Part shown: in pieces, positions 26,238 through 34,910 of the stretch | Numbering within the stretch: the first letter of the stretch is position 1 | How the letters are laid out: every line of letters starts with the position of its first letter | From: Natrinema salifodinae | GTDB lineage: Archaea; Halobacteriota; Halobacteria; Halobacteriales; Natrialbaceae | DNA: 64,000 nucleotides | Direction of reading: 5' to 3' | NCBI RefSeq assembly: GCF_900110455.1 | Contig: NZ_FOIS01000001.1 | Span: forward strand, 1 to 64,000 | The notes under the pieces: model-generated | Databases searched by the model: none | Seen by the model: the letters and a program-made list of their open reading frames with translations, nothing else | What the model was told of the DNA's origin: nothing | Translations under genes and position numbers: made by a program

Positions 26238-26957
26238 ATGGCGCAATCGAAGACGGCCGTCATCGCCGGCGTCGGCCCCGGTCTCGGTGAATCGATCGCC
26301 CGCAAATTCGTCGCAGAAGGCTGTCGGGTTGGCCTGTTCGCCCGCTCGGCGGAGTACCTCGACGACCTGGCTGCGGACCTCGGCGACGACACTGTCGCCG
26401 TCCCGACGGATATCACCGAGCCCGACCAGGTCGAAGCGGGGTTTCGCGAGGTCCGCGACGAGTTCGGCCCGGTGGACGTGCTCGTCAATCACGCCAGCGG
26501 CGGCGCCTGGCGGGGGCTCCGGGACGTCGACCCGGACGAGTTCGAACGGGCCTGGCGCGTCTCGGCCTACGGCGCCCTGCTGTGCTCCCGGGAGGCGGTC
26601 GACGACATGCTCGCCGCGGATGGGGACGAGGACGGCGGGACCGTCATCTTCACGGGCGCGACATCGGCGGTGCGCGGCCGGGGCGGCGCGATCGGGTTCA
26701 GCGCAGCCAAGTTCGCCGTCCGCGGGATGGCTGAGTCGATGGCCCGCGAACTCGGACCGGAGGGGATCCACGTCGCCCACGTCGTAATCGACGGCCAGAT
26801 CGAGACGCCGTCGGTCCGCGAGTCCCGGCCCGACCGCGACGAGGACGAGTACCTCGACCCGGACGCGATCGCCGACTCCTACTGGCACCTGGTGACCCAG
26901 GACCGGTCGGCCTGGACGCTCGAACTCGATCTCCGGCCGCACGTCGAGGAGTTCTGA
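26238..26957 (+). CDS. SDR family protein with Phe in place of the catalytic Tyr
   Basis: A 239-residue short-chain dehydrogenase/reductase. The cofactor motif reads AGVGPGLGESIARKF, the NAG-like motif is VLVNHASGG, and the substrate-side serine is in FTGATSAVRG. The usual YxxxK is FSAAK here, so the proton-donating tyrosine is missing while the lysine is kept. A recognisable subgroup of SDRs shares this F-x-A-A-K form and HVAHVVIDGQI; its reaction is unknown. It diverges from copZ. Confidence 0.85.
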   Translation: MAQSKTAVIAGVGPGLGESIARKFVAEGCRVGLFARSAEYLDDLAADLGDDTVAVPTDITEPDQVEAGFREVRDEFGPVDVLVNHASGGAWRGLRDVDPDEFERAWRVSAYGALLCSREAVDDMLAADGDEDGGTVIFTGATSAVRGRGGAIGFSAAKFAVRGMAESMARELGPEGIHVAHVVIDGQIETPSVRESRPDRDEDEYLDPDAIADSYWHLVTQDRSAWTLELDLRPHVEEF

Positions 26958-27033
26958 GCGGGCGCTGGAGCCGCCGTCGCGGCCCGTGACCGTACCGGCA
27001 GCACCCGGTGCCTGCGCTTGCACCGTCCCCGGT

Positions 27034-27054
27034 CTATGCTCTCGGTTAGCATAG
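27034..27054 (+). promoter_or_regulatory. Candidate operator before the ComA-like gene
   Basis: CTATGCT and AGCATAG are perfect 7-base arms separated by 7 bases, lying 9 to 29 bases before the ATG at 27063. This covers the TATA and start-site zone of a leaderless gene, so a bound protein would block transcription. Confidence 0.5.
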
Positions 27055-27062
27055 CGGTGCGT

Positions 27063-27908
27063 ATGACCGAGCGACCGTTCGACCGCGCGTTCGACTTCCT
27101 GCACGTCAACCACCGGCCTGACAAGCCCCGCGAGAAAGGCATCACCGAGATCCGCGGCCCCTACTACGACCCGATGGGGCCGCGCGAACTCAGAGATATC
27201 CTCGAGACGATGGGTTGGTACGTAGACATCTACAAGTACTCCGGCGGCTCGTTCGCCCTAATGGACCGCGAGACGGTCCGGGAACTCAACGAGATCTGCC
27301 ACGAGCACGACGTGCAGGTCTCCACCGGCGGGTTCGTCGAGAACGTGCTCGTCCGGGACAACGATCAGGTCGAAGCGTACGTCGAAGAGGCCGACGACCT
27401 CGGCTTCGACATCGTCGAGATTTCGTCCGGATTCCTCGCCATCGACACCGACGACCTGGTCGCGCTCACGGAACTGGTCGCCGACCGCGGCCTGCAACCG
27501 AAACCCGAGATCAACGTCCAGTTCGGCGCCGGCGGCGCCTCGAGCGAAGAGGAACTCCTCTCGGAGGTACAGCAGGATCCCCGCCTGGCGATCGAGGAGG
27601 GACGGCGCCACCTCGACGCCGGCGCGTACAAGCTGATGGTCGAGGCCGAGGGGATCACGGAAAACGTCACTGACTGGCGGACGGACGTGGTCTACGAGAT
27701 CGCGAGCGAACTCGGCATCGAAAACTGCGTTTTCGAGGCCCCGGGACCGGAGATGTTCGAGTGGTATCTCAAGAACTTCGGGCCGAACGTGAACCTGTTC
27801 GTCGACAACTCTCAGATCGTCGAACTCGAATGTCTGCGCTCCGGGCTGTGGGGGAAGACGACCTCGTGGGGACGGGTCGCCTCGTACGAGCGCGGTCCCG
27901 ATGAGTAG
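27063..27908 (+). CDS. comA: Phosphosulfolactate synthase family protein (ComA-like)
   Basis: A 281-residue TIM-barrel protein of the ComA family, which adds sulfite to phosphoenolpyruvate to give (R)-phosphosulfolactate, the first step of one coenzyme M pathway. Family blocks: RPDKPREKGITEIRGPYY, WYVDIYKYSGGSFAL, VSTGGFVENVL, FDIVEISSGF, and KLMVEAEGITEN. Haloarchaea do not use coenzyme M for methanogenesis, so the product may be a free sulfonate or the reaction may differ. A strong inverted repeat in the promoter suggests regulation. The ATG at 27063 follows it by 8 bases. Confidence 0.85.
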   Translation: MTERPFDRAFDFLHVNHRPDKPREKGITEIRGPYYDPMGPRELRDILETMGWYVDIYKYSGGSFALMDRETVRELNEICHEHDVQVSTGGFVENVLVRDNDQVEAYVEEADDLGFDIVEISSGFLAIDTDDLVALTELVADRGLQPKPEINVQFGAGGASSEEELLSEVQQDPRLAIEEGRRHLDAGAYKLMVEAEGITENVTDWRTDVVYEIASELGIENCVFEAPGPEMFEWYLKNFGPNVNLFVDNSQIVELECLRSGLWGKTTSWGRVASYERGPDE

Positions 27909-28008
27909 CCGCGGATCGCTCGCCTCGATCCGGAACCGAACCCCCAGTTACCCGTCGGGCTGCCGATCGACGGCCTAGCGTTATCCGCCCGGGGGTGGAT
28001 CGTCCGCT

Positions 28009-28377
28009 ATGACGCGCGTCGCGCTGATCGCCCACGACGAGAAGAAGCCGGATCTCATCGAGTTCGCGCAGGAGCACGAGACGCAGTTGCGCGAGTACGA
28101 ACTGACTGCGACCGGGACGACCGGCAAACGGCTGCTGGAGGAGACCGACCTCGACGTCGATCGCAAGGAGTCGGGCCCGCTCGGCGGCGACCTGATGATC
28201 GGAGCGGAGGTCGCTGAGGGGAAACTCGACGGAATCGTCTTCCTCCGCGATCCACTGCGGGCCCAGCCCCACGAACCCGACATCTCGGCGCTGTTGCGCA
28301 TCTGCGACGTCCACGACACCGCGCTGGCGACGAACCTCGCGTCCGCGCAGTTTCTCATCGAGGGCCTGGCGGAGTAA
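28009..28377 (+). CDS. mgsA: Methylglyoxal synthase
   Basis: A 122-residue MgsA that converts dihydroxyacetone phosphate to methylglyoxal and phosphate. Motifs: [15 protein letters not shown] at the N-terminus, TGTTGKRL for phosphate binding, and [17 protein letters not shown] with the catalytic aspartate, then [17 protein letters not shown]. Length is normal. It stands 100 bases after the ComA-like gene on the same strand, but a separate promoter is likely. Confidence 0.94.
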   Translation: MTRVALIAHDEKKPDLIEFAQEHETQLREYELTATGTTGKRLLEETDLDVDRKESGPLGGDLMIGAEVAEGKLDGIVFLRDPLRAQPHEPDISALLRICDVHDTALATNLASAQFLIEGLAE

Positions 28378-28473
28378 GCCGAGCGGGTCGTCGCTGACGA
28401 CCGACTCGTCGCGATCGCCCCGTCTTCAGCGGGAAGGGATACCTTCAACCGGGTCGAGCCCCCCGTGACGTCT

Positions 28474-29133
28474 ATGATACGGGCGGTCGTCTTCGACCTT
28501 GATTACACGCTCGCCGTTCCCCGCCGCGATCGGGCGACGATCCTCGCGGAGGCCGCGTCGGCGGCGGGCGCGCCCTCGCTGACCCGCGAGGAGTACCTGG
28601 AGGCCCACCGCCAGAACCTCACCAGCGAGACGCGCGAGCCCATCTTCGCCGACCTCCTGGCGGACCGCGAGAGCGACGCCGATCCCGCCGCCGTCGCGAC
28701 GGCCTACCGCGAGACGATCGCCGACGCCCTCGAACCGCTGCCTGGCGTCGAGGACCTGCTCGCCGCCCTCCGGAAGGAGTACGCGGTCGGCCTGCTCACG
28801 AACGGCCCCGTGCGCGCCCAGCGGGACAAACTCGAGACGCTGGGCTGGGAAGACGCGTTCGACGCCGCCCTCGTCACCGGCGAGCTCGCGGCCGGCAAGC
28901 CGGACCCGCGGGCGTTCGAGGCGATCGCGAGCGAACTCGGCGTCGTGCCGGACCAGGCGGTCTACGTCGGCGACGACGTCGAGACCGACATCGGCGGCGC
29001 CACCGAGGTCGGCATGGCCGCGATTCAGGTGCTGCTCGCGGACGGACCCGGGCCGGACCCGCGGGCCGTCGCGCACGTGGACCAGGCCGAGGTCGCGACT
29101 GCGGTGCCGGAGCTCGTCGCGGAGCTCGATTGA
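28474..29133 (+). CDS. HAD family hydrolase
   Basis: A 219-residue HAD phosphatase. Motif I VVFDLDYTLAVP keeps both aspartates, motif II is LLTNGP, the lysine is in GKPDPRAF, and motif III is YVGDDVETDIGGA. A helical cap lies between motifs I and II (subclass IA). Candidates include phosphoglycolate phosphatase-like and other small sugar-phosphate phosphatases; the substrate is unknown. A GTG at 28465 is three codons upstream; the ATG immediately preceding the first strand is preferred. Confidence 0.88.
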   Translation: MIRAVVFDLDYTLAVPRRDRATILAEAASAAGAPSLTREEYLEAHRQNLTSETREPIFADLLADRESDADPAAVATAYRETIADALEPLPGVEDLLAALRKEYAVGLLTNGPVRAQRDKLETLGWEDAFDAALVTGELAAGKPDPRAFEAIASELGVVPDQAVYVGDDVETDIGGATEVGMAAIQVLLADGPGPDPRAVAHVDQAEVATAVPELVAELD

Positions 29134-29174
29134 GCCGGCTCGAGTAGCAGTCCACGCGCGACGGACAGTATCCG

Positions 29175-30134
29175 TTAGTCGCCGAGCTGGTTCGCCGAGA
29201 CTGGCTCTGACGACTGTGCGGAGGTAGCGGAGCTGGTGGCGGTCGAATCGAGGTGCCGAACGAGCGAACTACTCACGATCTGCTGGGCGACGTGAAATGC
29301 GGTTATGCTGGCGATGATCGCCCCGCCACCGAACACCGCCCCGACCATCACCGATACGCTCAGGTTCTTCATCGAACTGGAGAAGAGCACGGAAAGACAC
29401 TCGTCGCTCCGCAATCCACGCGCGTACAACGCGTAGGCGATCCCCGCACTGAGACACAGTGCCGCGATCGCGATACCGCAGACGATCGCGAGTTGAAAGA
29501 CGTCGACGGAGAGGGTGGAATCCCCGACGCCGACGTAGATCACGATCCCGAGCGTCGCGACGGAGAATCCGTCCAATTGGCCGTCGGAAACGGTCCCGTT
29601 CGGGACGAGACGTGCGAGCACTCCCGCGCCCAGAATGATAGTCCCGAGTTCGACGATCATCTCGGCGGCGGAGAGGTCGACCGGCGAATCGGCAAAGAGC
29701 GCGATAGTGGTCGGCATCGCGAGCGGCGCGAGGAGCATCGAAGCGAGGACGATGACCGTCGCCAGGAGCGCGTTTCCCCCGCTCAGGCGCGTCCAGATGA
29801 TCGAACTGCCGGCGGCCAGCGGTGCGGAGAGGACGATGAGGACGCCGAGTAAGACGTCCCCGGAGAGAACCAGGGCGGCGATCGGGTACAGCGCGATCGG
29901 CACGAGCAGATAGAGACAGCCGAGCGAGGCGATGATTGGGATCGAGAGAGCCCGCACCGAGAGATCGGCGAAACTGAACCCGTAAAACGCCGTGAAGACC
30001 AGTCCGGCGACGAGAATCGGGAGTATCGGCTGAAGGGGGGCGGAGAACGCGGGATACGCTACGCCGGCGAGCGTGGCGGCCAGTACGACGAACAGCGACC
30101 GCTGTGATCGAACGAGAGTCCGGAAATGATTCAT
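29175..30134 (-). CDS. Bile acid:sodium symporter (SBF) family carrier
   Basis: A 319-residue membrane protein with about nine to ten hydrophobic segments, matching the SBF/BASS family. The two crossover regions are visible, APLAAGSSIIWTRLSGGNALLA in part and FSSSMKNLSVSVMVG later, where sodium and substrate bind. The C-terminal tail is polar. Substrates in archaea are unknown; organic acids are likely. It converges with the HAD gene and has a promoter in the AT-richer 30135-30250 region. Confidence 0.85.
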   Translation of the reverse strand: MNHFRTLVRSQRSLFVVLAATLAGVAYPAFSAPLQPILPILVAGLVFTAFYGFSFADLSVRALSIPIIASLGCLYLLVPIALYPIAALVLSGDVLLGVLIVLSAPLAAGSSIIWTRLSGGNALLATVIVLASMLLAPLAMPTTIALFADSPVDLSAAEMIVELGTIILGAGVLARLVPNGTVSDGQLDGFSVATLGIVIYVGVGDSTLSVDVFQLAIVCGIAIAALCLSAGIAYALYARGLRSDECLSVLFSSSMKNLSVSVMVGAVFGGGAIIASITAFHVAQQIVSSSLVRHLDSTATSSATSAQSSEPVSANQLGD

Positions 30135-30326
30135 TGATCGGTCGATAGCCGCGAATATTCGAAACGGGGGATATAGGTCTTTTCAAGCGCTCTTCAGCCA
30201 GATTCAACCAGACAGTCGCCCGTAATTTGAGTGGGAACATCTCCCACGACAAGCGCTGCCGCTATCAGGGTCGATACTACCCGCGAGTTCCACGACCGAT
30301 TTCGAACACAGAAACCGTGCTACTAG

Positions 30327-30731
30327 CTACAGCGACTGGTCCGCCTCGCGTACCGCGCGGCTCACGCGCTGAAGGACGTCCGTCGCCCGCTTGACCTCGG
30401 CCCCGCTCTCGACGAACACGAGCGTTCGCGGCGGCGTCGTCGCTTTCGGTCGCACGCGAAGTTCGAGGTCCGACGCCGCGTCGGCCGCGACGTCCTGGGC
30501 CGCCGCGAACTCGATGTGAGCGCGGTCCTCGTGGACGAAGGCGCGAGCAATCCGCTCGTCACGGTCGTCGTGTGCGATATCGTACGCCCGAGCGCCGTCC
30601 GCCGTCGGTTCGACGTCGCGATCGGCGTTCGTCACCGCAAAATACTCGAGTTCGCCGTCCTCCCGCCCGTCGATCTCGCTCGAGAGGAGTTCAGCGATCC
30701 GCCGGCCGTCGGTGATCCGGTCCTCGACCAT
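30327..30731 (-). CDS. Haloarchaeal hypothetical protein
   Basis: A 134-residue acidic protein without a family recognised with certainty. It starts VEDRITDGRRIAELLSSEI and contains paired beta-strand segments such as YFAVTNADRDV and RAFVHEDRAHIEF, then a C-terminal helix RATDVLQRVSRAVREADQ, which suggests one compact alpha/beta domain. It follows the DUF2240 gene by 23 bases on the same strand, so the two are probably co-transcribed. Confidence 0.7.
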   Translation of the reverse strand: MVEDRITDGRRIAELLSSEIDGREDGELEYFAVTNADRDVEPTADGARAYDIAHDDRDERIARAFVHEDRAHIEFAAAQDVAADAASDLELRVRPKATTPPRTLVFVESGAEVKRATDVLQRVSRAVREADQSL

Positions 30732-30754
30732 GCCCGACGCTCGGGGTTCGGGAA

Positions 30755-31213
30755 CTAACTCTCTTCGGCTTCGAGCACGGCCGATCGAGCGACAGGCACC
30801 AGGTCGTCCACGTCGAGTCCCTCCCGCCTGGCGTAGACGACCGCGGCGGCTTCGATGGTCAACCCCAACTCCTGTTGAAGGGTGTTGATCGCGCCGACGG
30901 CCTCGTGTTTCTCCACGCCCTCGGCGACCAGCGAATCGAGGACGCGCTCGAACGCGGACCGCTCGCGCAGGAGGTCCTCGTCGGGCACGAACTCCTCGGG
31001 AACCGTCACTTCGGCGGGATCGAACGTCACCGCGAGGGCGTCGTCCTCGCGCTCGAGCAGTCCCTCCTGGGTGGCGACGTCGATCAGCCGCTTGGACTGG
31101 TCGGGGGAGAACCAGTCGCGATCGAGCGAGAGGGCGACGACGAACTCGTTTTCCTTGAGGCGACGGGTGCCGTTCTGGATGAACGGGGCGGCGACCGCGA
31201 CGCGAAGGCTCAT
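30755..31213 (-). CDS. DUF2240 family protein
   Basis: A 152-residue protein matching DUF2240, an archaeal family of unknown function: VAVAAPFIQNGTRRLKENEFVV at the N-terminus (part), WFSPDQSKRLIDVATQEGLL in the middle, resembling a winged-helix, and a C-terminal helical region LTIEAAAVVYARREGLDV. It is the first gene of a probable two-gene unit with the following hypothetical protein. Confidence 0.82.
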   Translation of the reverse strand: MSLRVAVAAPFIQNGTRRLKENEFVVALSLDRDWFSPDQSKRLIDVATQEGLLEREDDALAVTFDPAEVTVPEEFVPDEDLLRERSAFERVLDSLVAEGVEKHEAVGAINTLQQELGLTIEAAAVVYARREGLDVDDLVPVARSAVLEAEES

Positions 31214-31370
31214 CGGAGACGACTCTCTCGAGGGGTGAGATAACGATGGCGGTTCCGGCCGATCCGTGGGTGACGTCGACTCGCGAGTCCGCGAGTCGGG
31301 GAAAACGGTGGTCGACCGCGGGCTGATCGCCCGATCGACCGCCGGCTACCGGGTGTGGGAGGCCCGGAGA

Positions 31371-32009
31371 TCAGTCCGAGGCGCGTCCCCCGCCGCCGTT
31401 GCGGTCGGCGCGGGACGGCGGCGGAAATTCCGCTGCGGCCGGGTCCGGGGTTTCCGGAAGGACGCAGCGGTCGGGTTCGCGGTTGACGTGGCGGTATTGC
31501 TCCGGCGCGTTCGCGAGCGGGTGGGCGGGATTCTGATCGCTATCGATGCGGGCCGCTCGGACCTCGTCGAAGCCGTTGAGTCGGGCTTGGATGCCGCGCC
31601 AGTGATACCGCGTCGCGGTCGGGACGGAGACCGGCTGCGGCGATTTTCCGTCCGGATGCTGTGTCGCGAGGATGGAGCTGTTGACGTTGCTGGCGAGCGC
31701 GTCGTGGTCGATGAGGACGCCGACAGATGTGTCTCGCGGTGCACGCGCGGCGAGGACGTCCAAGCCGAGGTGCAGCGCCCGATACTCGGCAACGTTGTTG
31801 TCCGGCGGCGCGTCCGCGGTCGCAACGCGTGCGACACGGGTGCCGTCGCGCGTTTCGATTACGGCGCCCAGCCCGCCGCCCGACTCCCGGAAAGACCCGT
31901 CGGTGGCGACGTAGAAGTCTCGATGATGAGTCCGGGGAGGGTGGGCGATGTGGGGCGTGGGCGATTCGTCGAACAGGTCCCGCAGTGCGGGCCGGCCGTG
32001 AGCGGCCAT
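31371..32009 (-). CDS. RNase HI-like protein
   Basis: A 212-residue protein with an RNase H fold. Catalytic residues are visible in order: D in FYVATDGSFRESGGG, E in NNVAEYRALHLGL, and D in GVLIDHDALASNVN. After the H-domain come about 60 low-complexity residues rich in proline and arginine. It may cut RNA in RNA-DNA hybrids; many haloarchaea carry several such copies. The ATG at 32009 is preferred over one 19 codons upstream because homology starts later. AT-rich DNA upstream provides a promoter shared, in reverse, with the ABC operon. Confidence 0.82.
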   Translation of the reverse strand: MAAHGRPALRDLFDESPTPHIAHPPRTHHRDFYVATDGSFRESGGGLGAVIETRDGTRVARVATADAPPDNNVAEYRALHLGLDVLAARAPRDTSVGVLIDHDALASNVNSSILATQHPDGKSPQPVSVPTATRYHWRGIQARLNGFDEVRAARIDSDQNPAHPLANAPEQYRHVNREPDRCVLPETPDPAAAEFPPPSRADRNGGGGRASD

Positions 32010-32200
32010 ACAATCGAATAAGTGATTCGCCACCTTAACTATTCTGTCCGTGGTAACGAATGCCACGGCTGAACGAATAGGATCGTCGATCGGGTCCAGA
32101 GCGATTCAATCTAGCTAGGTAAAATTCTGGTTGGAGAATACACAAATCAACGAGAAATACTATCTCCGGTATTTCATCCGATTTTATTTGTGTCACAATA

Positions 32201-32209
32201 CCTATATAT
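32201..32209 (+). promoter_or_regulatory. TATA box of the peptide-type ABC operon
   Basis: CCTATATAT lies about 26 bases before the ATG at 32231, in an AT-rich stretch. It is one of the clearest TATA boxes in the window and would drive the five-gene operon. Confidence 0.55.
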
Positions 32210-32230
32210 CGGTGTAGAATGTGTTGGGTT

Positions 32231-33793
32231 ATGTCGTGGGATACTAGCCAACGTTCAACGCGGCGGTCGTTCCTAACGGCCGCGGGTGCATCGTCAGTGG
32301 TGGCGGTTGCCGGCTGTCTCGGTGAGGAAGGCGACGACACCGACGAAATCGTTATCACGCTGTCGCAGTTTCCGGACACCGTCGATCCGATCGACCACAT
32401 CACGGGCGACTACTTCGACGTCTTCGATCACGTCTACGAGCCGCTGTTTAACATCGAACCAGGCGAGGCGCCTGAACCCCGCGTCATCGAAGACTGGGAA
32501 CACGACGACGGGGCAGTCGACCTGATGCTGCGCGACGACGTCCAGTTCCACGACGGACAGGACCTGACCGCCGAGGACGTCGTCTTCACGCTGCGCCGGC
32601 AGATCGACCCGGAGTTCGGCACTGCGTCCTCGCAAGTCGCCGGTCTAGGGTCGATCGAGGGCGCGGAGCCCGTCGACGAACACACCGTCCGGTTCGAGTA
32701 CAGCGGCGCGTCGGCGCTGGCGGAGTACGAGTTCGGGAACTACGCCCGCGCGATGAACGCCGAGTGGGCACAGGAACTGGGCGCTGAAGACGACGAGATC
32801 ACCGGCGACTCCGCCGACGTGTTCAACGGCACCGGGCCGTACGAGGTCGTCGACTTCACGCCAGGCACCCGAATCGAACTCGAAACATTCGACGACTACT
32901 GGGGCGAGGACCCGCCGGTCGAGCGGCTCGTGTTCAACGCCGACGAAGAGTCAAGCGGCCGCGTCTCGGCGCTCGAGGCCGGCGAGTCCGACCTCACCAT
33001 CAACGTCCTCCCGGAGGACGTCCAGCGGGTCAACGACGAACAGGATACCGAGGCCCGCCGCGTGACCAGCTTCCGGAACATCTTCTGCCCGATGAAAAAC
33101 GAGTCGGAGCCCTTCGACAGCCAGGCGTTCCGCCAGGCGATGAACTACGCCGTCGACAACCAGGCGGTCATCGACAACGTCCTCAGCAGTTTCGGCGAAC
33201 CGATGAGCCAGCCCACGCCGCCGGGGGTCAACGGGTACAACCCCGACCTCGATCCGTATCCGCACGATCCCGACCAGGCGGAGCAACTCGTCGAGGAGAG
33301 CGGGTACGGCGGGGTCGAGATCGAACTGGTCGCTCCGCAGGGGCGATACCTCAACGACGCCGACGTCGCCGAGACCGTCGCCGACCAGATCGATCAGCTC
33401 GAGACCGTCAGCTGCAGCGCTGACGTCGTCGACTTCGGGGTCGTCTCCGACGCCAACTCCGCGGGTATGGACGACTACGAGATCCCGTTCTTCATGATCG
33501 GCTGGGGCGTCATCACCGGCGACGCCGACTACGGCGTCTCCGGGTTCTTCCAGGAGGGCGGCGGCGTCCAGAGCTTCCGCGACGAGGAACTCGACCAGGC
33601 GATCGAGGAGAGCAAGGGGATCGAGGATCCCGAGGAGCGCGAACAGCAGCTCCAGGCGGTAAACGAGATGGCCCGCGAGAAGGCGCCGTGGATCTTCCTC
33701 CACCTCCAGGAGAGCATCTACGGCGTCCACGAGGACGTCGAATGGGACCCTCGCGAGGACGAGAGCGTCTGGGTCTGGGAGATGAACACGTGA
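32231..33793 (+). CDS. Dpp/Opp-type ABC substrate-binding lipoprotein
   Basis: A 520-residue family 5 binding protein. The N-terminus has a Tat motif STRRSFLTAAG and lipobox VAGC, followed by an acidic linker. Family blocks include DPIDHITGDYFDVFDHVYEPL and LRDDVQFHDGQDLTAEDVVFTL (part), and FDSQAFRQAMNYAVDNQAVID. It binds an oligopeptide or other solute outside the cell and delivers it to the permeases encoded next. The ligand cannot be predicted. A start four codons upstream is possible; 32231 fits the TATA box. Confidence 0.92.
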   Translation: MSWDTSQRSTRRSFLTAAGASSVVAVAGCLGEEGDDTDEIVITLSQFPDTVDPIDHITGDYFDVFDHVYEPLFNIEPGEAPEPRVIEDWEHDDGAVDLMLRDDVQFHDGQDLTAEDVVFTLRRQIDPEFGTASSQVAGLGSIEGAEPVDEHTVRFEYSGASALAEYEFGNYARAMNAEWAQELGAEDDEITGDSADVFNGTGPYEVVDFTPGTRIELETFDDYWGEDPPVERLVFNADEESSGRVSALEAGESDLTINVLPEDVQRVNDEQDTEARRVTSFRNIFCPMKNESEPFDSQAFRQAMNYAVDNQAVIDNVLSSFGEPMSQPTPPGVNGYNPDLDPYPHDPDQAEQLVEESGYGGVEIELVAPQGRYLNDADVAETVADQIDQLETVSCSADVVDFGVVSDANSAGMDDYEIPFFMIGWGVITGDADYGVSGFFQEGGGVQSFRDEELDQAIEESKGIEDPEEREQQLQAVNEMAREKAPWIFLHLQESIYGVHEDVEWDPREDESVWVWEMNT

Positions 33794-33893
33794 GCGCGGT
33801 CATCCGCATCGGAGAGCGAACCGGAACCGGTTACCGACGGTACGGACCCGCAGTCGCGGTCGCACCCGCCTACCCTCGATCAACGAACGTCAG

Positions 33894-34910
33894 ATGTCCC
33901 TCGCAAAGTTCCTGCTAACGCGACTCCTCCAGGGCGTGTTCGTCGTCTGGGGAGTGGTCACCGTCATGTTCGGACTGCGAGCGGTCTCGCCAGGCGATCC
34001 CGCCAATCTTATCGTGGGAGAGGCGGCCGATCCGGCGATCCGCGACCAGGTCCGCGAACAGTACGGACTGAACGAACCGATATACGTCCAGTACTTCGAC
34101 TACGTACGGGGGATGGTCGTCGGCGACTTCGGCTACTCGTTCCAGTCGGGTCGGGAAGTCGAGGCGATGGTCGTCGAGCGGATCCCGGCAACCCTCGAGT
34201 TGGCCGTCGCGGCGACGGTCATCGCGATCGTCATCGCGGTGCCGCTCGGCGTGGTCAGCGCGTCCCGCCGGAACGAGCCGGCCGACTACGGGGCGACGCT
34301 GTTCTCGCTGGTCGGCATCTCGACGCCGAACTTCTGGCTGGGACTGATGCTCATCCTCCTCTTCGCCGTTCGGTTTCAGGACCCGATGGAGGCGATCCTC
34401 GGGTTCTCGTTCCCGACCGGTCGCCGACCGGTCGGGCTCGGCGAGGCCGCGCTCACGCTCGCGACGACCGGCAACGCCGGCGGCCTCTTCACCTGGCTAC
34501 GCCACATCGCGCTGCCGGCCATCACGCTCGGGACCTACTTCACGGCCCTGATCACGCGGCTGACCCGCAGCGGCATGATCGACGAACTCGGCAAGCCCTA
34601 CGTCGCGGCGACCGAGGCGAAGGGGCTGCCGGGCGCGCTGATCCGATACAAGCACGTGCTGCGGAACACGATGATCCCGATTATCACCGTGCTCGGGCTC
34701 CAGCTCGGAACGCTGATCGGCGGGGCCGTCATCACGGAGACCGTCTTTAACTGGCCCGGACTCGGCGACCGGCTCATCCAGGCGCTCAACTCCCGTGACT
34801 GGCCGCTCATGCAGGGGATCATCGTCTTCATCGGCATCGGCTTCGTCCTGATCAACATCGCCGTCGACACGCTCTACGCATCGCTCGATCCGCGGGTGAC
34901 CGACGAATGA
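33894..34910 (+). CDS. dppB: ABC permease, DppB type
   Basis: A 338-residue inner-membrane permease with six helices. It starts LAKFLLTRLLQGVFVVWGVV and has the EAA-loop region KPYVAATEAKGLPGALIRYKH in part, the contact to the ATPases. The 100-base gap from the binding-protein gene has no strong promoter. Its stop overlaps the next start by four bases (ATGA), showing coupled translation. Confidence 0.94.
   Translation: MSLAKFLLTRLLQGVFVVWGVVTVMFGLRAVSPGDPANLIVGEAADPAIRDQVREQYGLNEPIYVQYFDYVRGMVVGDFGYSFQSGREVEAMVVERIPATLELAVAATVIAIVIAVPLGVVSASRRNEPADYGATLFSLVGISTPNFWLGLMLILLFAVRFQDPMEAILGFSFPTGRRPVGLGEAALTLATTGNAGGLFTWLRHIALPAITLGTYFTALITRLTRSGMIDELGKPYVAATEAKGLPGALIRYKHVLRNTMIPIITVLGLQLGTLIGGAVITETVFNWPGLGDRLIQALNSRDWPLMQGIIVFIGIGFVLINIAVDTLYASLDPRVTDE

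Noticed and set aside
27063-27908. Part of a coenzyme M biosynthesis operon
   Set aside because: No comB, comC, comD or comE homologue lies adjacent; only the ComA-like gene is present, so the pathway cannot be claimed.
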